Shown here: positions 42,671-42,828 of the stretch, piece after piece | How positions within the stretch are numbered: the first letter of the stretch is position 1 | How the letters are laid out: the number at the start of each line of letters is the position of its first letter | From: Candidatus Schekmanbacteria bacterium | Lineage (GTDB): Bacteria; CSSED10-310; JACPHN01 | Direction of reading: 5' to 3' | Assembly: GCA_016188575.1 (NCBI GenBank) | Contig: JACPHN010000213.1 | Coordinates: 1 to 42,828 of the forward strand | Length of the DNA: 42,828 nt | Program-made: the position numbers and the translations under genes | Notes under the pieces: generated by a model | Told to the model about the DNA's origin: nothing | The model's database searches: none | What the model saw: only the letters and a program-made list of their open reading frames with translations

Positions 42671-42828
42671 ATGCGGACCGCGGTTTCAATGATCCACGAC
42701 ATCGCGAATCAACCTGGTCGGGTCGTCCTCCTGACGGTGCTGGTAGGGCTGCTCACCGGCTGCTCCTCGAGCCCTGTCCAGGCGAATGCGGTGTGGGCGA
42801 AGAGCGGCGGAAGTCTGGGGGACGACAA
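42671..42828 (+). CDS. Lipoprotein, 5' part only (runs off the window)
   Basis: The ATG at 42671, after GAGGTGGCGAG, begins MRTAVSMIHDIANQPGR, followed by the hydrophobic segment VVLLTVLVGLLTGC. LTGC is a clear lipobox, so the mature protein should start at that Cys, followed by SSSPVQANAVWAKSGGS. The frame remains open to the window end (52 codons seen). The mature domain is outside the window, so its function cannot be given. Confidence 0.7.
   Translation, partial: MRTAVSMIHDIANQPGRVVLLTVLVGLLTGCSSSPVQANAVWAKSGGSLGDD

Noticed and set aside
41589-42689. 366-codon minus-strand open frame
   Set aside because: A short stretch reads protein-like, but the frame spans the end of the PKD gene, a palindromic repeat and the small plus-strand ORF, and has no start signal; treated as a shadow.

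Overview
This is a high-GC window with Gram-negative features: a TolC-type outer-membrane factor, an RND pump, lipoprotein signals and secreted proteins. It is dominated by a minus-strand modular type I polyketide synthase (PKS) locus. The loading arrangement ACP-KS-AT-AT, the large secretome (beta-helix protein, HExxH protease, PKD protein) and the dispersed GC-rich palindromic repeats suggest a myxobacterium or another deltaproteobacterium-like lineage. That placement is inference; no marker gene is present.

Layout. Positions 1-3200 hold debris: a repeat-rich left edge, a glycoside-hydrolase-like gene whose start is broken by two frameshifts, a small coiled-coil repeat protein, and an AT-richer gene that looks like the C-terminal half of a methyltransferase. 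Positions 3378-9000 encode two large exported proteins, a double beta-helix protein and an HExxH metallopeptidase. Positions 9307-10704 encode a membrane protein and a soluble coiled-coil protein. A plus-strand phosphodiester glycosidase follows (11086-11925).

From 38529 down to 12028 every gene is on the minus strand, in this order: TolC-like channel, RND permease, chimeric lipoprotein/histidine kinase, half of a PP2C phosphatase, NAD-dependent epimerase, three PKS proteins, and a stand-alone medium-chain reductase. Most junctions overlap or are very short, so this reads as one biosynthesis/export/regulation locus. The PKS line is ACP-KS-AT-AT-DH-KR-ACP, then KS-AT-DH-ER-KR-ACP, then KS-(dead AT)-DH-ACP, with no thioesterase. 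The right end (38961-42828) is plus strand and secretory: a candidate permuted papain-fold hydrolase, a membrane-anchored PKD protein, a small unknown ORF and the start of a lipoprotein.

Three observations stand out. (1) A dispersed palindromic repeat has entered the PKS genes at four sites. It is always read in the same frame (peptide core PPPxLPPxAGGG) and each time leaves the gene open. (2) One copy lies inside the third module's AT, which has lost its catalytic serine motif and everything downstream. (3) The two regulatory genes look like the product of replacing the middle of a GH2N-7TM-PP2C sensor gene with a histidine-kinase fragment that lacks the phospho-acceptor histidine.
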